Positions 1 through 8,256 of a DNA stretch of 64,000 bases are shown one piece after another; positions within the stretch are counted from its first letter, which is position 1, and the number at the start of each line of letters is the position of its first letter. The translations under genes and the position numbers were made by a program. The notes under the pieces were generated by a model, which ran no database searches, was not told where the DNA came from, and worked only from the letters and a program-made list of their open reading frames with translations. The stretch is from Shewanella carassii (GTDB lineage: Bacteria > Pseudomonadota > Gammaproteobacteria > Enterobacterales > Shewanellaceae), in contig NZ_NGVS01000003.1 in the NCBI RefSeq assembly GCF_002777975.1, positions 61,955 through 125,954 of the forward strand, written 5' to 3'.

Positions 1-114
1 TAATGTATAAAAATTCATTGCGTGAGCGGCGGAAATAGCGTTTACTGCGCTGGATTTTAACCCGCTTCGGCGAGGCTGTTCGCCGCACTTGAATGTCGAG
101 GAGACACAGGGCCA

Positions 115-1290
115 ATGAGCCAATTTCAATCTATTGATGTTGCTGATTACTATGACAATGAAACCTTTGAGCGTATCAAAGCTTTTGCCAGTGATAAGGT
201 GACACCTTTTGTGGTGATAGATACCAAGATCATCGCGAAACAGTATGATGATATGGTGCAGAGCTTTCCCTTTGCCAGCGTTTATTATGCAGTAAAGGCC
301 AACCCGGCACCTGAGATCCTCAGCTTGCTGCGTGATAAGGGAGCCAATTTTGATATAGCTTCCATCTATGAGCTGGATATGGTGATGGAGTTGGGTGTTT
401 CCCCCGAGCGGATAAGCTATGGCAATACCATTAAAAAACGCAAGGATGTCAGAGCCTTCTACCAGCGTGGCGTGACTATGTTTGCCTCTGACTCAGAGGC
501 CGATCTGCGGATGATTGCCGAAGAAGCCCCCGGGGCCAAGGTCTATGTGCGGATCCTCACCGAAGGGACAGAAACCGCCGATTGGCCTTTGTCGCGTAAG
601 TTCGGCTGCCAAAATGAGATGGCCTATGAGCTTTTGGTGCTGGCCAAGGCGTTGGGGTTAAAGCCTTACGGCTTGTCGTTCCACGTGGGCTCTCAGCAAC
701 GGGACATCGGGGCTTGGGACGCGGCTATAGGCAAAGTGAAGGTGATCTTTGACCGGCTCAAAGAGGAGCACGGCATAGTGCTGGAGATGATCAATATGGG
801 CGGCGGCTTTCCGGCCAACTATATCGACAAGACCAATAGTCTCACCACTTACGCCGAGCAGATCATTCACTTCCTCAAAGAGGATTTTGGTGAGCAGTTG
901 CCCAAGATAGTGTTGGAGCCCGGGCGCTCCTTGATTGCCAATGCCGGTGTGCTGGTCTCTGAGGTGGTATTGATCAGCCGCAAGTCCAACACGGCACTGG
1001 AGCGCTGGGTATTTACCGATGTCGGTAAGTTTTCCGGGCTGATTGAGACTATGGACGAAGCGATTAAGTTTCCGATTTACACCGAGGCTCAAGGGGAGCT
1101 GCAACCTTGTGTCATAGCCGGGCCTACCTGTGATAGCGCCGATATCATGTATGAACAGTACAGTTACGGTTTGCCAGAGGAGCTAGCCATAGGTGACAGA
1201 CTCTATTGGTTGACCACTGGCGCTTATACCACCACCTATTCGGCGGTGTGCTTCAATGGTTTTCCCCCCTTGCAAGACTACTATTTATAA
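115..1290 (+). CDS. Ornithine/lysine decarboxylase, PLP fold type III
   Basis: The 391-aa protein is a eukaryotic-type (alanine-racemase fold) basic amino acid decarboxylase. It should convert ornithine, and perhaps lysine, to putrescine or cadaverine in the cytoplasm. An N-terminal PLP barrel holds the Schiff-base lysine in YYAVKANP (K61), a HVGSQ motif, the glycine loop GGGFP and the phosphate-binding EPGR. The C-terminal domain has CDSAD, whose Cys (about residue 339) is the catalytic residue contributed across the dimer. The ATG follows a GAGGAG ribosome binding site. It is monocistronic, ending at a strong hairpin. It is not the fold-I SpeC/SpeF of Escherichia coli, and substrate preference between ornithine and lysine cannot be read from sequence alone. 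Confidence 0.9.
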   Translation: MSQFQSIDVADYYDNETFERIKAFASDKVTPFVVIDTKIIAKQYDDMVQSFPFASVYYAVKANPAPEILSLLRDKGANFDIASIYELDMVMELGVSPERISYGNTIKKRKDVRAFYQRGVTMFASDSEADLRMIAEEAPGAKVYVRILTEGTETADWPLSRKFGCQNEMAYELLVLAKALGLKPYGLSFHVGSQQRDIGAWDAAIGKVKVIFDRLKEEHGIVLEMINMGGGFPANYIDKTNSLTTYAEQIIHFLKEDFGEQLPKIVLEPGRSLIANAGVLVSEVVLISRKSNTALERWVFTDVGKFSGLIETMDEAIKFPIYTEAQGELQPCVIAGPTCDSADIMYEQYSYGLPEELAIGDRLYWLTTGAYTTTYSAVCFNGFPPLQDYYL

Positions 1291-1327
1291 TCTCGGCGAA
1301 GAGTGAGACTTTAGCTGAGATCGATTT

Positions 1328-1355
1328 AGACAGGGCGCCAATAGGCGCCCTGTCT
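1328..1355. terminator. Bidirectional terminator between decarboxylase and DUF465 gene
   Basis: A 12-bp perfect stem (1328-1339 with 1344-1355) with an AATA loop lies between two convergent genes. It is followed by GTTTT on the plus strand and by AAATCG on the minus strand, so it probably serves mainly the plus-strand decarboxylase gene. Confidence 0.75.
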
Positions 1356-1363
1356 GTTTTAGA

Positions 1364-1576
1364 TTAACTGTTGGCCTTAAGGATGGCGAACACTTGTTCT
1401 TTCAGCTCCAGTTTACGCTTTTTCATCTCTTTGACTTCCTGAGTATATTCACTGGATAGCTGGCTCTCCTTATGCTTGATCTCTTTGTCCAGCAGATTGT
1501 GTTCATCAAAAAGCTTCTGAAAATGATTATCGCTGTTCTTGAGACTGGTGATCTGATCGCGGTATTCCGGAAACAT
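1364..1576 (-). CDS. DUF465 (YdcH-like) small coiled-coil protein
   Basis: This 70-aa protein is highly charged and almost entirely helical in appearance, with a heptad-like run from about residue 20 to 60 (HNLLDKEIKHKE, then VKEMKKRKLELKEQ). The start MFPEYRDQI and the K-R-K-L-x-L-K-[DE] segment match the DUF465/YdcH family, a widespread group of small cytosolic proteins of unknown role. AGGAG sits 7 nt before the ATG. It is transcribed alone, convergent with the decarboxylase gene. No function is proposed. Confidence 0.8.
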   Translation of the reverse strand: MFPEYRDQITSLKNSDNHFQKLFDEHNLLDKEIKHKESQLSSEYTQEVKEMKKRKLELKEQVFAILKANS

Positions 1577-1882
1577 TGGCGCACTCCTGTTGGCTGGGGG
1601 ATTAGTATTAACCCTAACTCGTTTGAAGTGGTGAATATGTGACCTTGATCAACTGAGAACCGAGTCATTTGTTGCAGGTGAGTCGAGGTTTTTGCTGCTA
1701 TGCTTTTGATTAATATGTTGTAAGAAATGCTCCGATATCATTGAAGTTTGGTAACTGTTTTACGATTTGGTGTTTGGTTGTTGTCATAAAATCTGTGATC
1801 AAGTTAATCTTATCTGTCTGCTGACTGGGTTAGAGTCTGAATAAGACGAATTTTATAATCAAATTTGAAAGAGGTTTTCACT
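1577..1882. other. Intergenic region between DUF465 gene and udp
   Basis: About 306 bases, AT-rich, holding divergent promoters for the DUF465 gene and udp. Apart from the CRP-like sequence listed separately I see no open frame and no repeat. GAAAGAGG just before 1883 is the udp ribosome binding site. Confidence 0.6.
1638..1653. promoter_or_regulatory. Possible CRP site upstream of udp
   Basis: TGTGACCTTGATCAAC matches the CRP consensus TGTGA-N6-TCACA at 8 of 10 positions. CRP control of udp is established in enteric bacteria. The site is some 230 bases from the udp start, so it could instead act on the divergent gene. Confidence 0.35.
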
Positions 1883-2641
1883 ATGGCTGATGTATTTCAC
1901 TTGGGTCTGACCAAAGATATGTTGGATGGCGCCACTCTGGCTATTGTGCCCGGCGACCCTGAGCGAGTTAAACGTATCGCTGAACTGATGGACAAACCGA
2001 CCTTCCTGGCCAGCCATCGTGAGTACACCAGTTATCTGGCATATCTTGATGGTAAGCCTGTGGTGGTTTGCTCTACCGGTATTGGTGGTCCTTCGACCTC
2101 TATCGCAGTGGAAGAGCTGGCGCAACTGGGGGTTAATACTTTCTTGCGTGTTGGCACCACAGGTGCGATTCAGCCCCACGTGAATGTCGGGGATGTGATA
2201 GTGACTCAGGCTTCGGTGCGTCTCGATGGCGCCAGTTTGCACTTTGCACCTATGGAGTTCCCCGCTGTGGCCAACTTTGAGTGTACCACTGCCATGGTTG
2301 CTGCCTGTCGCGATGCCGGTGTTGAACCACACATTGGGGTTACAGCCTCATCCGACACCTTTTACCCGGGGCAGGAGCGCTATGATACTGTCAGTGGCCG
2401 GGTAACCCGCCGTTTCGCCGGTTCAATGAAAGAGTGGCAGGAGATGGGCGTACTCAACTACGAAATGGAGTCGGCGACTCTGTTCACCATGTGTGCCTCT
2501 CAAGGCTGGCGTGCTGCTTGTGTCGCCGGTGTGATTGTCAACCGTACCCAGCAAGAGATCCCCAATGAGGCAACCATGAAACAAACTGAAGTCAGTGCGG
2601 TTTCCATTGTGGTCAACGCCGCCAGAAAACTGCTGGCCTAG
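1883..2641 (+). CDS. udp: Uridine phosphorylase
   Basis: The 252-aa cytosolic enzyme reversibly cleaves uridine with phosphate to uracil and ribose-1-phosphate in pyrimidine salvage. The sequence is nearly colinear with E. coli Udp: it opens DVFHLGLTK and contains the phosphate motif [38 protein letters not shown] and [11 protein letters not shown], the last carrying the ribose-binding Glu. I chose the ATG at 1883 over the TTG at 1865 because GAAAGAGG precedes it and the N-terminus then matches the family. It lies next to a nucleoside-channel gene, which fits a nucleoside-uptake context. Confidence 0.95.
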   Translation: MADVFHLGLTKDMLDGATLAIVPGDPERVKRIAELMDKPTFLASHREYTSYLAYLDGKPVVVCSTGIGGPSTSIAVEELAQLGVNTFLRVGTTGAIQPHVNVGDVIVTQASVRLDGASLHFAPMEFPAVANFECTTAMVAACRDAGVEPHIGVTASSDTFYPGQERYDTVSGRVTRRFAGSMKEWQEMGVLNYEMESATLFTMCASQGWRAACVAGVIVNRTQQEIPNEATMKQTEVSAVSIVVNAARKLLA

Positions 2642-2662
2642 GCCTAATAGGTAAAAATGGAA

Positions 2663-2683
2663 AAGGCGCTCAACGAGCGCCTT
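2663..2683. terminator. Bidirectional terminator between udp and tsx-like gene
   Basis: AAGGCGCT and AGCGCCTT pair across a 5-nt loop. A run of T follows on the plus strand and A-rich sequence precedes it, so the hairpin can end both convergent genes. Confidence 0.85.
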
Positions 2684-2703
2684 TTTTAAGGTAATTTTTC
2701 GGC

Positions 2704-3456
2704 TCAGAAATGGTACTGAGCTATCACCGAATAGGTGTTCTGGTCGATACCGTCCACACCATACTTATTCTGCCAGTAATCATATTCGATACCCACCAGG
2801 AGTTTATCCTTCTTGGCTTCACCAAAGAGTGTGGCGCCTAGGTCATATTTTATCTGGGGATTGAAGTGGATATTTTCTTTATAACCGTCTTCATCGGCGG
2901 CGAATACCCAGTCAATAAAGCCATCGAAGACAATCTTGCTGTTGCCCACTGGAATATCCATGCGGAACACAGGAGTCAATTGCCAGCCATCGCTGATATT
3001 GGCGCTGTTTTGGGCGTCGCGGCGATAGGTGTTCAGCTGGAAATAGGTGAAGTAGGGCAGTTTGAGATCCATGCCGACACCGTAGAGTAGTGTCTCAACC
3101 GGGCCTTCACCCTCTTCAAACGTCAGTGCCAACGACAGGTCGGTTACCGGACCGAAACCTACAGGTTCGCCGAGAATTTTACCGGCGCTGAAGCGGGTAG
3201 AGATCTCGCCATAGGTCGTATTGTCTTTGCCGCCATTGTGACCGTTGAAGTTGATAAAATCTTGAAACACAAACCAATCACCGTATTTCCAGCCGCCGGC
3301 GGTTTCCAGAGTAAAAGTGGTTTGCTTATCGGATGGTGCCAGATCGTAGTCTTGGCCATAGAGCGCCGTTACACTGAGATCCCACCATTGCACCAGAGGT
3401 TCGCTGAATGCTTGAGGTGAGAGCAGCAGAGCTGCGCACAGGCAGATTTTTTTCAT
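2704..3456 (-). CDS. Tsx/OmpK-family nucleoside-specific outer-membrane channel
   Basis: This 250-aa outer-membrane beta-barrel has a signal peptide (MKKICLCAALLLSPQAFS, cleaved before EPLVQWW). Family features include the N-terminal WWDLSVTALYG strand, alternating aromatic strands, GDWFVFQDFINF, and a terminal phenylalanine (IAQYHF) as expected for BAM-assembled barrels. Tsx/OmpK proteins pass nucleosides and deoxynucleosides through the outer membrane, and udp next door supports that role. I placed the start at 3456 because the longer frame to 3630 lacks a signal peptide at its N-terminus. A palindromic LacI-type operator lies about 60 bases upstream. Confidence 0.88.
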   Translation of the reverse strand: MKKICLCAALLLSPQAFSEPLVQWWDLSVTALYGQDYDLAPSDKQTTFTLETAGGWKYGDWFVFQDFINFNGHNGGKDNTTYGEISTRFSAGKILGEPVGFGPVTDLSLALTFEEGEGPVETLLYGVGMDLKLPYFTYFQLNTYRRDAQNSANISDGWQLTPVFRMDIPVGNSKIVFDGFIDWVFAADEDGYKENIHFNPQIKYDLGATLFGEAKKDKLLVGIEYDYWQNKYGVDGIDQNTYSVIAQYHF

Positions 3457-3870
3457 CTTAGAGTATCCCTTTGGTAGAGTCAGAAGCGATTTGCTGTTAT
3501 GCCGACAGCTGTTGGTTGACGAAACGTTTCGCCAAGGTTGAATTCTCTGATTCGATTGCCGGTCAAAAAGCCATGGCAATATAGGGAAAAACCGCGTCGG
3601 ACTCAAAGCTTTTTTAAGCTGCTGGATCACGGTTGAGATAATGATATTTTTTGATTCTGAATCAATATTTTATGTTGTATTTTGTGAGCGATTGTTATCA
3701 TTTGCCTCTGTCTGGACTTAAGGAAAAGTTGCATTTTGTGAGCTGAAAGTCATTTGTGGCGTTCATCTAAGGCCGTTTCAACGGGAATGTGATGACATAT
3801 TATGTCGCAAAGGGGCAAAACTACTGATATAGTGCCTGCAATGGACACTTGATTTCTGGGGGAGGGATAT
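3457..3870. other. Divergent intergenic region, tsx-like gene and nfeD
   Basis: About 414 bases without a credible gene, carrying both divergent promoters. It holds the LacI-type palindrome at 3516-3535 and a shorter odd palindrome GACATATTATGTC at 3794-3806, within 75 bases of the nfeD start. The middle is AT-rich. Confidence 0.6.
3516..3535. promoter_or_regulatory. LacI/GalR-family operator-like palindrome
   Basis: TTGACGAAACGTTTCGCCAA is a 20-bp palindrome with 18 of 20 positions symmetric around a central CG, the layout typical of LacI/GalR-family operators such as PurR and CytR half-sites (AAACG/CGTTT). It sits about 60 bases before the tsx-like start codon. The regulator is not encoded in the window, and the assignment to nucleoside control is inferred from context. 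Confidence 0.6.
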
Positions 3871-4332
3871 ATGGCGTCTTCGGATCCCATGCTTTATTGG
3901 GCCTTAGTCGGTATAGTACTGATGCTGGCCGAACTGATACTGCCTGGCGGGATAGTGGTATTTCTCGGTGCCGCCTGTCTGGTGGTCGCCGGGGCTATCT
4001 GGGTGGGGGTGGTCGAGGGATTGGCACAAAGCCTAACCCTGTGGTTTATCTCCTCAATCGTCTTGTTGTTGAGCTTCAGGCAATTGACTCAACGCTTGGT
4101 GGGGGGCGACTCCCACGTTGGCAATACCGACGAGGAGCTGGATCTGTTTAATCTGCCGGCTCGGGTCAAGGAAACCATTGGACCGGGTGAAAAAACCGGT
4201 CGCGTCGAATTTCAGGGGGCGGATTGGCCAGCACTGGGAGACGGCTCGGAGATCCCGGCCGGTACTCGGGTGAAGGTTATCTGTCGCGATAATATCGCTC
4301 TGGTAGTGGAACCGCTCGACGACTCTGAATAA
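3871..4332 (+). CDS. NfeD-like membrane protein
   Basis: The 153-aa short-form NfeD protein has two or three hydrophobic helices in residues 8-75 (LYWALVGIVLMLAELILPGG is typical), then a soluble OB-fold domain (about 88-148) with the family pattern GxxGRVEFQGADWPA and GTRVKVI. NfeD proteins partner SPFH/stomatin proteins in membrane microdomains or as anchors of quality-control complexes. The two genes directly downstream are SPFH proteins, so this is probably the first gene of a three-gene operon. GGAGGG precedes the ATG. Confidence 0.88.
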   Translation: MASSDPMLYWALVGIVLMLAELILPGGIVVFLGAACLVVAGAIWVGVVEGLAQSLTLWFISSIVLLLSFRQLTQRLVGGDSHVGNTDEELDLFNLPARVKETIGPGEKTGRVEFQGADWPALGDGSEIPAGTRVKVICRDNIALVVEPLDDSE

Positions 4333-4354
4333 TCAATCAAGCAGGAAGGACTCT

Positions 4355-5281
4355 ATGTTTGCATTTACCATTTTTATACTCTTTGTTCTGTTCATTCTCT
4401 ATAAGTTGATGTTGATTGTGCCCATGCGTGAGGTGCATGTCATTGAGCGTTTGGGAAAATTCCGTACTGTACTGCAGCCTGGCTTTCACTTTTTAATCCC
4501 CTTCTTCGATCGAGTCGCATATCGGCACGATACCCGTGAGCAGGTGCTTGATGTACCGCCGCAGAGCTGTATCTCTAAGGATAATATCCAACTGGAGGTT
4601 GATGGCCTGGTCTATCTCAAGGTGATGGATGGCAAACTGGCCAGCTATGGCATTGAGGATTATCGTCTGGCGGCGGTGAATTTGGCACAAACCACAATGC
4701 GTTCCGAGATAGGTAAGCTGACACTGAGCCAGACTTTCTCCGAGCGTGATGCGCTCAATGAGGCAATTGTCCGCGAAATCGACAAGGCGTCCGATCCCTG
4801 GGGGATCAAGATGCTCAGATATGAGATCAAAAATATCAGCCCATCCAGGCATGTGATCCACACCCTGGAGAAGCAGATGGAAGCCGAGCGCCGCAAGCGC
4901 GCCGAAATCACCCTGGCCAGCGCCGAGAAAGAAGCGATGATCAACCTGTCTCAAGGTGAGCGTCAGGAAGCGATTAACATCTCTGAGGGTCAGAAGCAGA
5001 AGCGCATTAACGAGGCTCAAGGTACGGCGCAGGAGATTGCGATTGTTGCCAATGCCCAAGCCGAGAGCATGGCTATGATCGCCAAGGCGCTGGCGGTCAA
5101 TGGCGGTAACGAGGCGATGAACATGCAGCTCAAGGAGCAGTTTATCGAACAGGTCGGTGAGATCTTGCAAAAGGCCGATATTTCAGTGGTTCCCACTGAA
5201 CTGGCGAAGATGGAAGGTTTTTTCGAGGGTATTCAGCAAGTCAGCAATACAGCTGCCGGTAGCAAAGGAGCGCGCAAATGA
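4355..5281 (+). CDS. SPFH/stomatin-like protein, first paralogue
   Basis: This 308-aa protein has an N-terminal membrane segment (residues 2-20, FAFTIFILFVLFILYKLMLI), an SPFH/band-7 domain (about 25-190: VIERLGKFRTVLQPGFHFLIPFFDRV, DVPPQSCISKDNIQLEVDG), then a long charged coiled coil (about 190-245) rich in Ala, Glu, Gln and Lys and a short tail. It resembles QmcA and slipins, which form ring or cage oligomers at the inner membrane. It starts 22 bases after nfeD with AAGGA before the ATG, and its stop overlaps the next start as ATGA. Confidence 0.9.
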   Translation: MFAFTIFILFVLFILYKLMLIVPMREVHVIERLGKFRTVLQPGFHFLIPFFDRVAYRHDTREQVLDVPPQSCISKDNIQLEVDGLVYLKVMDGKLASYGIEDYRLAAVNLAQTTMRSEIGKLTLSQTFSERDALNEAIVREIDKASDPWGIKMLRYEIKNISPSRHVIHTLEKQMEAERRKRAEITLASAEKEAMINLSQGERQEAINISEGQKQKRINEAQGTAQEIAIVANAQAESMAMIAKALAVNGGNEAMNMQLKEQFIEQVGEILQKADISVVPTELAKMEGFFEGIQQVSNTAAGSKGARK

Positions 5282-6225
5282 ATCTAGGACAGATAGATAC
5301 CGACATGGTCGTACTGGGGATCTGGGGACTGATTTTCCTAGTCTTTATCATCAAGCTGTTTCAGTCGATTCGCTTGGTGCCAACCAAATCCGCCTACATT
5401 GTGGAGCGTTTGGGTAAATACCATATGACCCTGGACGCCGGTTTCCACGCGCTGCTGCCATTTATCGATAAGGTTGCCTATATCCATGACCTTAAAGAAG
5501 AAACCATAGATGTGCCGCCTCAGGAGTGTTTCTCCAGCGATGAAGTGAATGTCGAAGTCGATGGGGTTATCTATATTTCTGTGGTGGATCCGGTCAAGGC
5601 CAGCTACGGGGTAACCGATTACCGTTATGCTGCTATTCAACTGGCGCAGACAACCACCCGCTCTGTGATAGGCACTCTGGAGCTGGATCGCACCTTTGAA
5701 GAGCGCGACTTGATTAGTGCCAAGGTGGTAGAGGTATTGGATCAGGCCGGTGCCACCTGGGGGATTCGGGTGCATAGATATGAAATCAAGAATATTACGC
5801 CGCCGGAAACTGTGAAAAATGCCATGGAGATGCAGGTCAATGCCGAGCGTGAGCGCCGGGCATTGTTGGCCAAGAGTGAAGGCGATAAGCAGAGTAAGAT
5901 CAATCGCTCCGAGGGTTTGAAGCAGGAGATGATCAACCACTCCGAGGGTGAGATGCAGCGCCGAATCAACGAGGCCGAAGGTAAGGCCGAGGAGATACTG
6001 GCGATTGCACGCGCTACAGCAGGTTCGATAGAGAAGTTGGCCGAAGTGATCGCTGCGCCCGGTGGCAAAAACGCACTGCGGATGCAACTGGGTGAGCAGT
6101 ATCTGGCGCAGCTCAATGGTCTGAGCAAGCCTGGCAGTAAGATAGTCTTGCCGGGTAACATGGTGGACTTTGAATCCTGGATGGCCTCAATTGGGCTGAC
6201 GGAAGAGAAAAATCCTAACGTTTGA
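5278..6225 (+). CDS. SPFH/stomatin-like protein, second paralogue
   Basis: This 315-aa paralogue of the preceding gene has a membrane helix at residues 10-28, an SPFH domain (YIVERLGKYHMTLDAGFHALLPF, DVPPQECFSSDEVNVEVDG), a coiled coil with repeated SEG-L/E-x-x-x-I-N segments around 200-250, and a C-terminal tail. The two proteins align over nearly their full length but differ in N-terminus and tail, so they may form a hetero-oligomer like HflK/HflC. The ATGA overlap points to translational coupling. A hairpin follows the gene. Confidence 0.9.
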   Translation: MNLGQIDTDMVVLGIWGLIFLVFIIKLFQSIRLVPTKSAYIVERLGKYHMTLDAGFHALLPFIDKVAYIHDLKEETIDVPPQECFSSDEVNVEVDGVIYISVVDPVKASYGVTDYRYAAIQLAQTTTRSVIGTLELDRTFEERDLISAKVVEVLDQAGATWGIRVHRYEIKNITPPETVKNAMEMQVNAERERRALLAKSEGDKQSKINRSEGLKQEMINHSEGEMQRRINEAEGKAEEILAIARATAGSIEKLAEVIAAPGGKNALRMQLGEQYLAQLNGLSKPGSKIVLPGNMVDFESWMASIGLTEEKNPNV

Positions 6226-6245
6226 TACAACTGACGGGATCAAAA

Positions 6246-6266
6246 AAGCCGCTCTTGGAGCGGCTT
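6246..6266. terminator. Bidirectional terminator between SPFH operon and rho
   Basis: AAGCCGCTC pairs with GAGCGGCTT across TTG. T-rich sequence flanks both sides (TTCTTAT on plus, TTTTGATC on minus), so it can end the SPFH operon and the convergent rho gene. Confidence 0.85.
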
Positions 6267-6297
6267 TCTTATGGTGTTAAGTTGCTGAGTCAGACTA

Positions 6298-7563
6298 TCA
6301 AGACTTGGTGCGTTTCATCGCGGTGAAGAACTCTTCATTGGTCTTGGTCATTGCCAGCTTGTCGATCAGGAATTCCATCGCGCTGACTTCATCCATAGGA
6401 TTGAGGATCTTACGCAGGATCCACATCTTCTGCAGCTCATCCGGTGTAGTCAGTTTCTCTTCACGGCGGGTACCACTGCGGTTGAAGTCAATGGCAGGGA
6501 ACACCCGCTTTTCAGCGGCCTTGCGTGACAGATGCAGTTCCTGGTTACCTGTACCCTTGAACTCTTCGTAAATTACTTCGTCCATCTTGGAGCCGGTATC
6601 GATAAGCGCAGTGGCGATAATGGTCAGACTGCCGCCATTTTCGATATTACGGGCTGCACCGAAGAAACGCTTGGGTCTGTGCAGTGCGTTGGCATCCACA
6701 CCACCTGTCAGTACCTTGCCTGATGAAGGCACAACCGTGTTGTAAGCCCGAGCCAGACGGGTGATAGAGTCCAGCAGGATCACTACGTCTTTCTTGTGTT
6801 CAACCAGGCGCTTGGCCTTTTCGATAACCATCTCTGCAACTTGTACGTGACGGCTTGCAGGTTCATCGAAGGTGGAAGCGATCACTTCACCCTGAACCAG
6901 ACGCTGCATTTCAGTCACTTCTTCAGGACGTTCGTCGATCAGCAGCACCATCAACACCACTTCAGGGTTGTTGTAGGTGATTGACTGGGCAATGTTCTGC
7001 AGCAGCAGAGTCTTACCGGCTTTAGGCGGCGCAACAATCAAACCACGTTGGCCCTTACCCACAGGGGAACAGAGATCCAGAATTCGGGCGGTGATATCTT
7101 CGGTGGAACCGTTACCGCGTTCCATACGCAGACGCTCTTCTGCGTGCAGTGGGGTAAGGTTTTCAAACAGGATCTTGTTGCGGGAGTTTTCAGGCTTATC
7201 GAAGTTAACTTCGTTGACTTTCAGTAGAGCAAAATAGCGTTCGCCTTCTTTGGGGGGGCGAATTTTGCCGAAAATAGTGTCACCCGTTCGCATGTTGAAA
7301 CGGCGGATCTGGCTTGGAGAAACATAAATATCATCGGGACCGGCCAGATACGAACCATCGGAACTGCGCAGGAAACCAAATCCATCCTGAAGTATTTCCA
7401 GAACGCCGCCGCCGAAGATGTCTTCACCGCTCTTGGCATGGGCTTTCAATATAGAGAAGATGATATCCTGCTTGCGGGCACGAGCCATATTCTCCAGCTT
7501 CATTTCTTCGGCCAGTGCAACTAAGTCAGCAATAGACTTGTTTTTTAATTCAGTTAAATTCAT
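6298..7563 (-). CDS. rho: Transcription termination factor Rho
   Basis: The 421-aa hexameric RNA-dependent ATPase ends transcription at Rho-dependent sites. It has an N-terminal helical domain ([11 protein letters not shown]), an RNA-binding cold-shock-like fold ([31 protein letters not shown]), the Walker A motif APPKAGKT near residue 180, Walker [17 protein letters not shown] and the R-loop [20 protein letters not shown]. Length matches E. coli Rho (419 aa). I placed the start at MNLTEL rather than a GTG 21 bases upstream, to fit the conserved N-terminus. No obvious Shine-Dalgarno precedes it. trxA lies upstream on the same strand, as in enterics, with a 213-base leader between them. Confidence 0.97.
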   Translation of the reverse strand: MNLTELKNKSIADLVALAEEMKLENMARARKQDIIFSILKAHAKSGEDIFGGGVLEILQDGFGFLRSSDGSYLAGPDDIYVSPSQIRRFNMRTGDTIFGKIRPPKEGERYFALLKVNEVNFDKPENSRNKILFENLTPLHAEERLRMERGNGSTEDITARILDLCSPVGKGQRGLIVAPPKAGKTLLLQNIAQSITYNNPEVVLMVLLIDERPEEVTEMQRLVQGEVIASTFDEPASRHVQVAEMVIEKAKRLVEHKKDVVILLDSITRLARAYNTVVPSSGKVLTGGVDANALHRPKRFFGAARNIENGGSLTIIATALIDTGSKMDEVIYEEFKGTGNQELHLSRKAAEKRVFPAIDFNRSGTRREEKLTTPDELQKMWILRKILNPMDEVSAMEFLIDKLAMTKTNEEFFTAMKRTKS

Positions 7564-7719
7564 TTTTGGTGGGTCTTGTTTCACGCGACAAAGCTTACGC
7601 GCTCAATCTCTCAAATTGGACTTGATGGATGTTGATTGAACAGCGAGAAGTGGGTTAGTAGAAAGAATCTGGTTATTAAAGTAGCACTATCAAGGCAGGG
7701 CGTCCAGAAGTTTAACTGA

Positions 7720-7754
7720 ACCCGGCACATTTTTATTTCGGGGGCGTGCCGGGT
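7720..7754. repeat. Inverted repeat between trxA and rho
   Basis: ACCCGGCAC (7720-7728) is repeated inverted as GTGCCGGGT (7746-7754) around a 17-base AT-rich centre. It lies 23 bases past the trxA stop in the rho leader. No T-run follows on either strand, so it is a weak terminator candidate and could be part of a rho leader attenuation structure. Confidence 0.45.
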
Positions 7755-7776
7755 GTCACTTATTTGATTTGAGTGA

Positions 7777-8103
7777 TCAAATCTGGGCGTCAATGAACTC
7801 TTTCAATTGAGTCTTGGATAGCGCGCCCACTTTAGAAGCCAGTAGTTCACCGTTTTTGAATAACAACAGAGTAGGAATACCGCGAACACCATATTTAACC
7901 GGTGAAGCGTTGTTCTGATCTATGTTCAATTTGGCGATAGTCAGTTGACCTGCATACTCTTCGGCGACATCGTCCAAGATTGGAGCGATCATTTTGCATG
8001 GACCACACCACTCGGCCCAAAAGTCCACTAAGACAGGCAGTTCTGATTTCAGAACGTCGTTTTCGAAGCTGTCGTCGCTCAGGTATACAATTTTATCGCT
8101 CAT
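7777..8103 (-). CDS. trxA: Thioredoxin 1
   Basis: The 108-aa cytosolic disulfide reductase supplies electrons to ribonucleotide reductase, PAPS reductase and other targets, and is recharged by TrxB. The active site WCGPC spans residues 32-36, and the cis-proline sits in GIPTLLLF. It is almost identical in layout to E. coli TrxA. The start at 8103 gives the canonical MSDKI N-terminus and has GGAGA just upstream; the longer frame adds eight unconserved residues. It is divergent from rhlB across 153 bases and upstream of rho on the same strand. Confidence 0.97.
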   Translation of the reverse strand: MSDKIVYLSDDSFENDVLKSELPVLVDFWAEWCGPCKMIAPILDDVAEEYAGQLTIAKLNIDQNNASPVKYGVRGIPTLLLFKNGELLASKVGALSKTQLKEFIDAQI

Positions 8104-8256
8104 GATGTTCTCCAGTTGGGTTGCCATTGCTGGTTTGTTAATGGCTTAACCTGTATATTGGGTTGGATTGACGGCAATTCAAGTTACCGTTTTTTTCTTG
8201 TCGCTATTTCAAACGATCGAGTATCTTATTGCAACCCTAACTGGTATGCTTGCGCT

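Noticed and set aside
1794..1809. TGTGA half-site just before udp as a second CRP site
   Set aside because: The second half matches the consensus poorly (TAATC against TCACA).
3660..3700. TTGTGAGCG resembling part of the lac operator
   Set aside because: Only one half-site matches and the symmetry needed for an operator is absent.
3849..4151. 100-aa plus-strand frame overlapping nfeD
   Set aside because: It is out of frame with the NfeD protein, which has clear membrane helices and an OB domain and a better ribosome site.
4493..6087. Two long minus-strand open frames opposite the SPFH genes
   Set aside because: Both mirror the coiled-coil codon pattern of the real plus-strand SPFH genes and show no motif.
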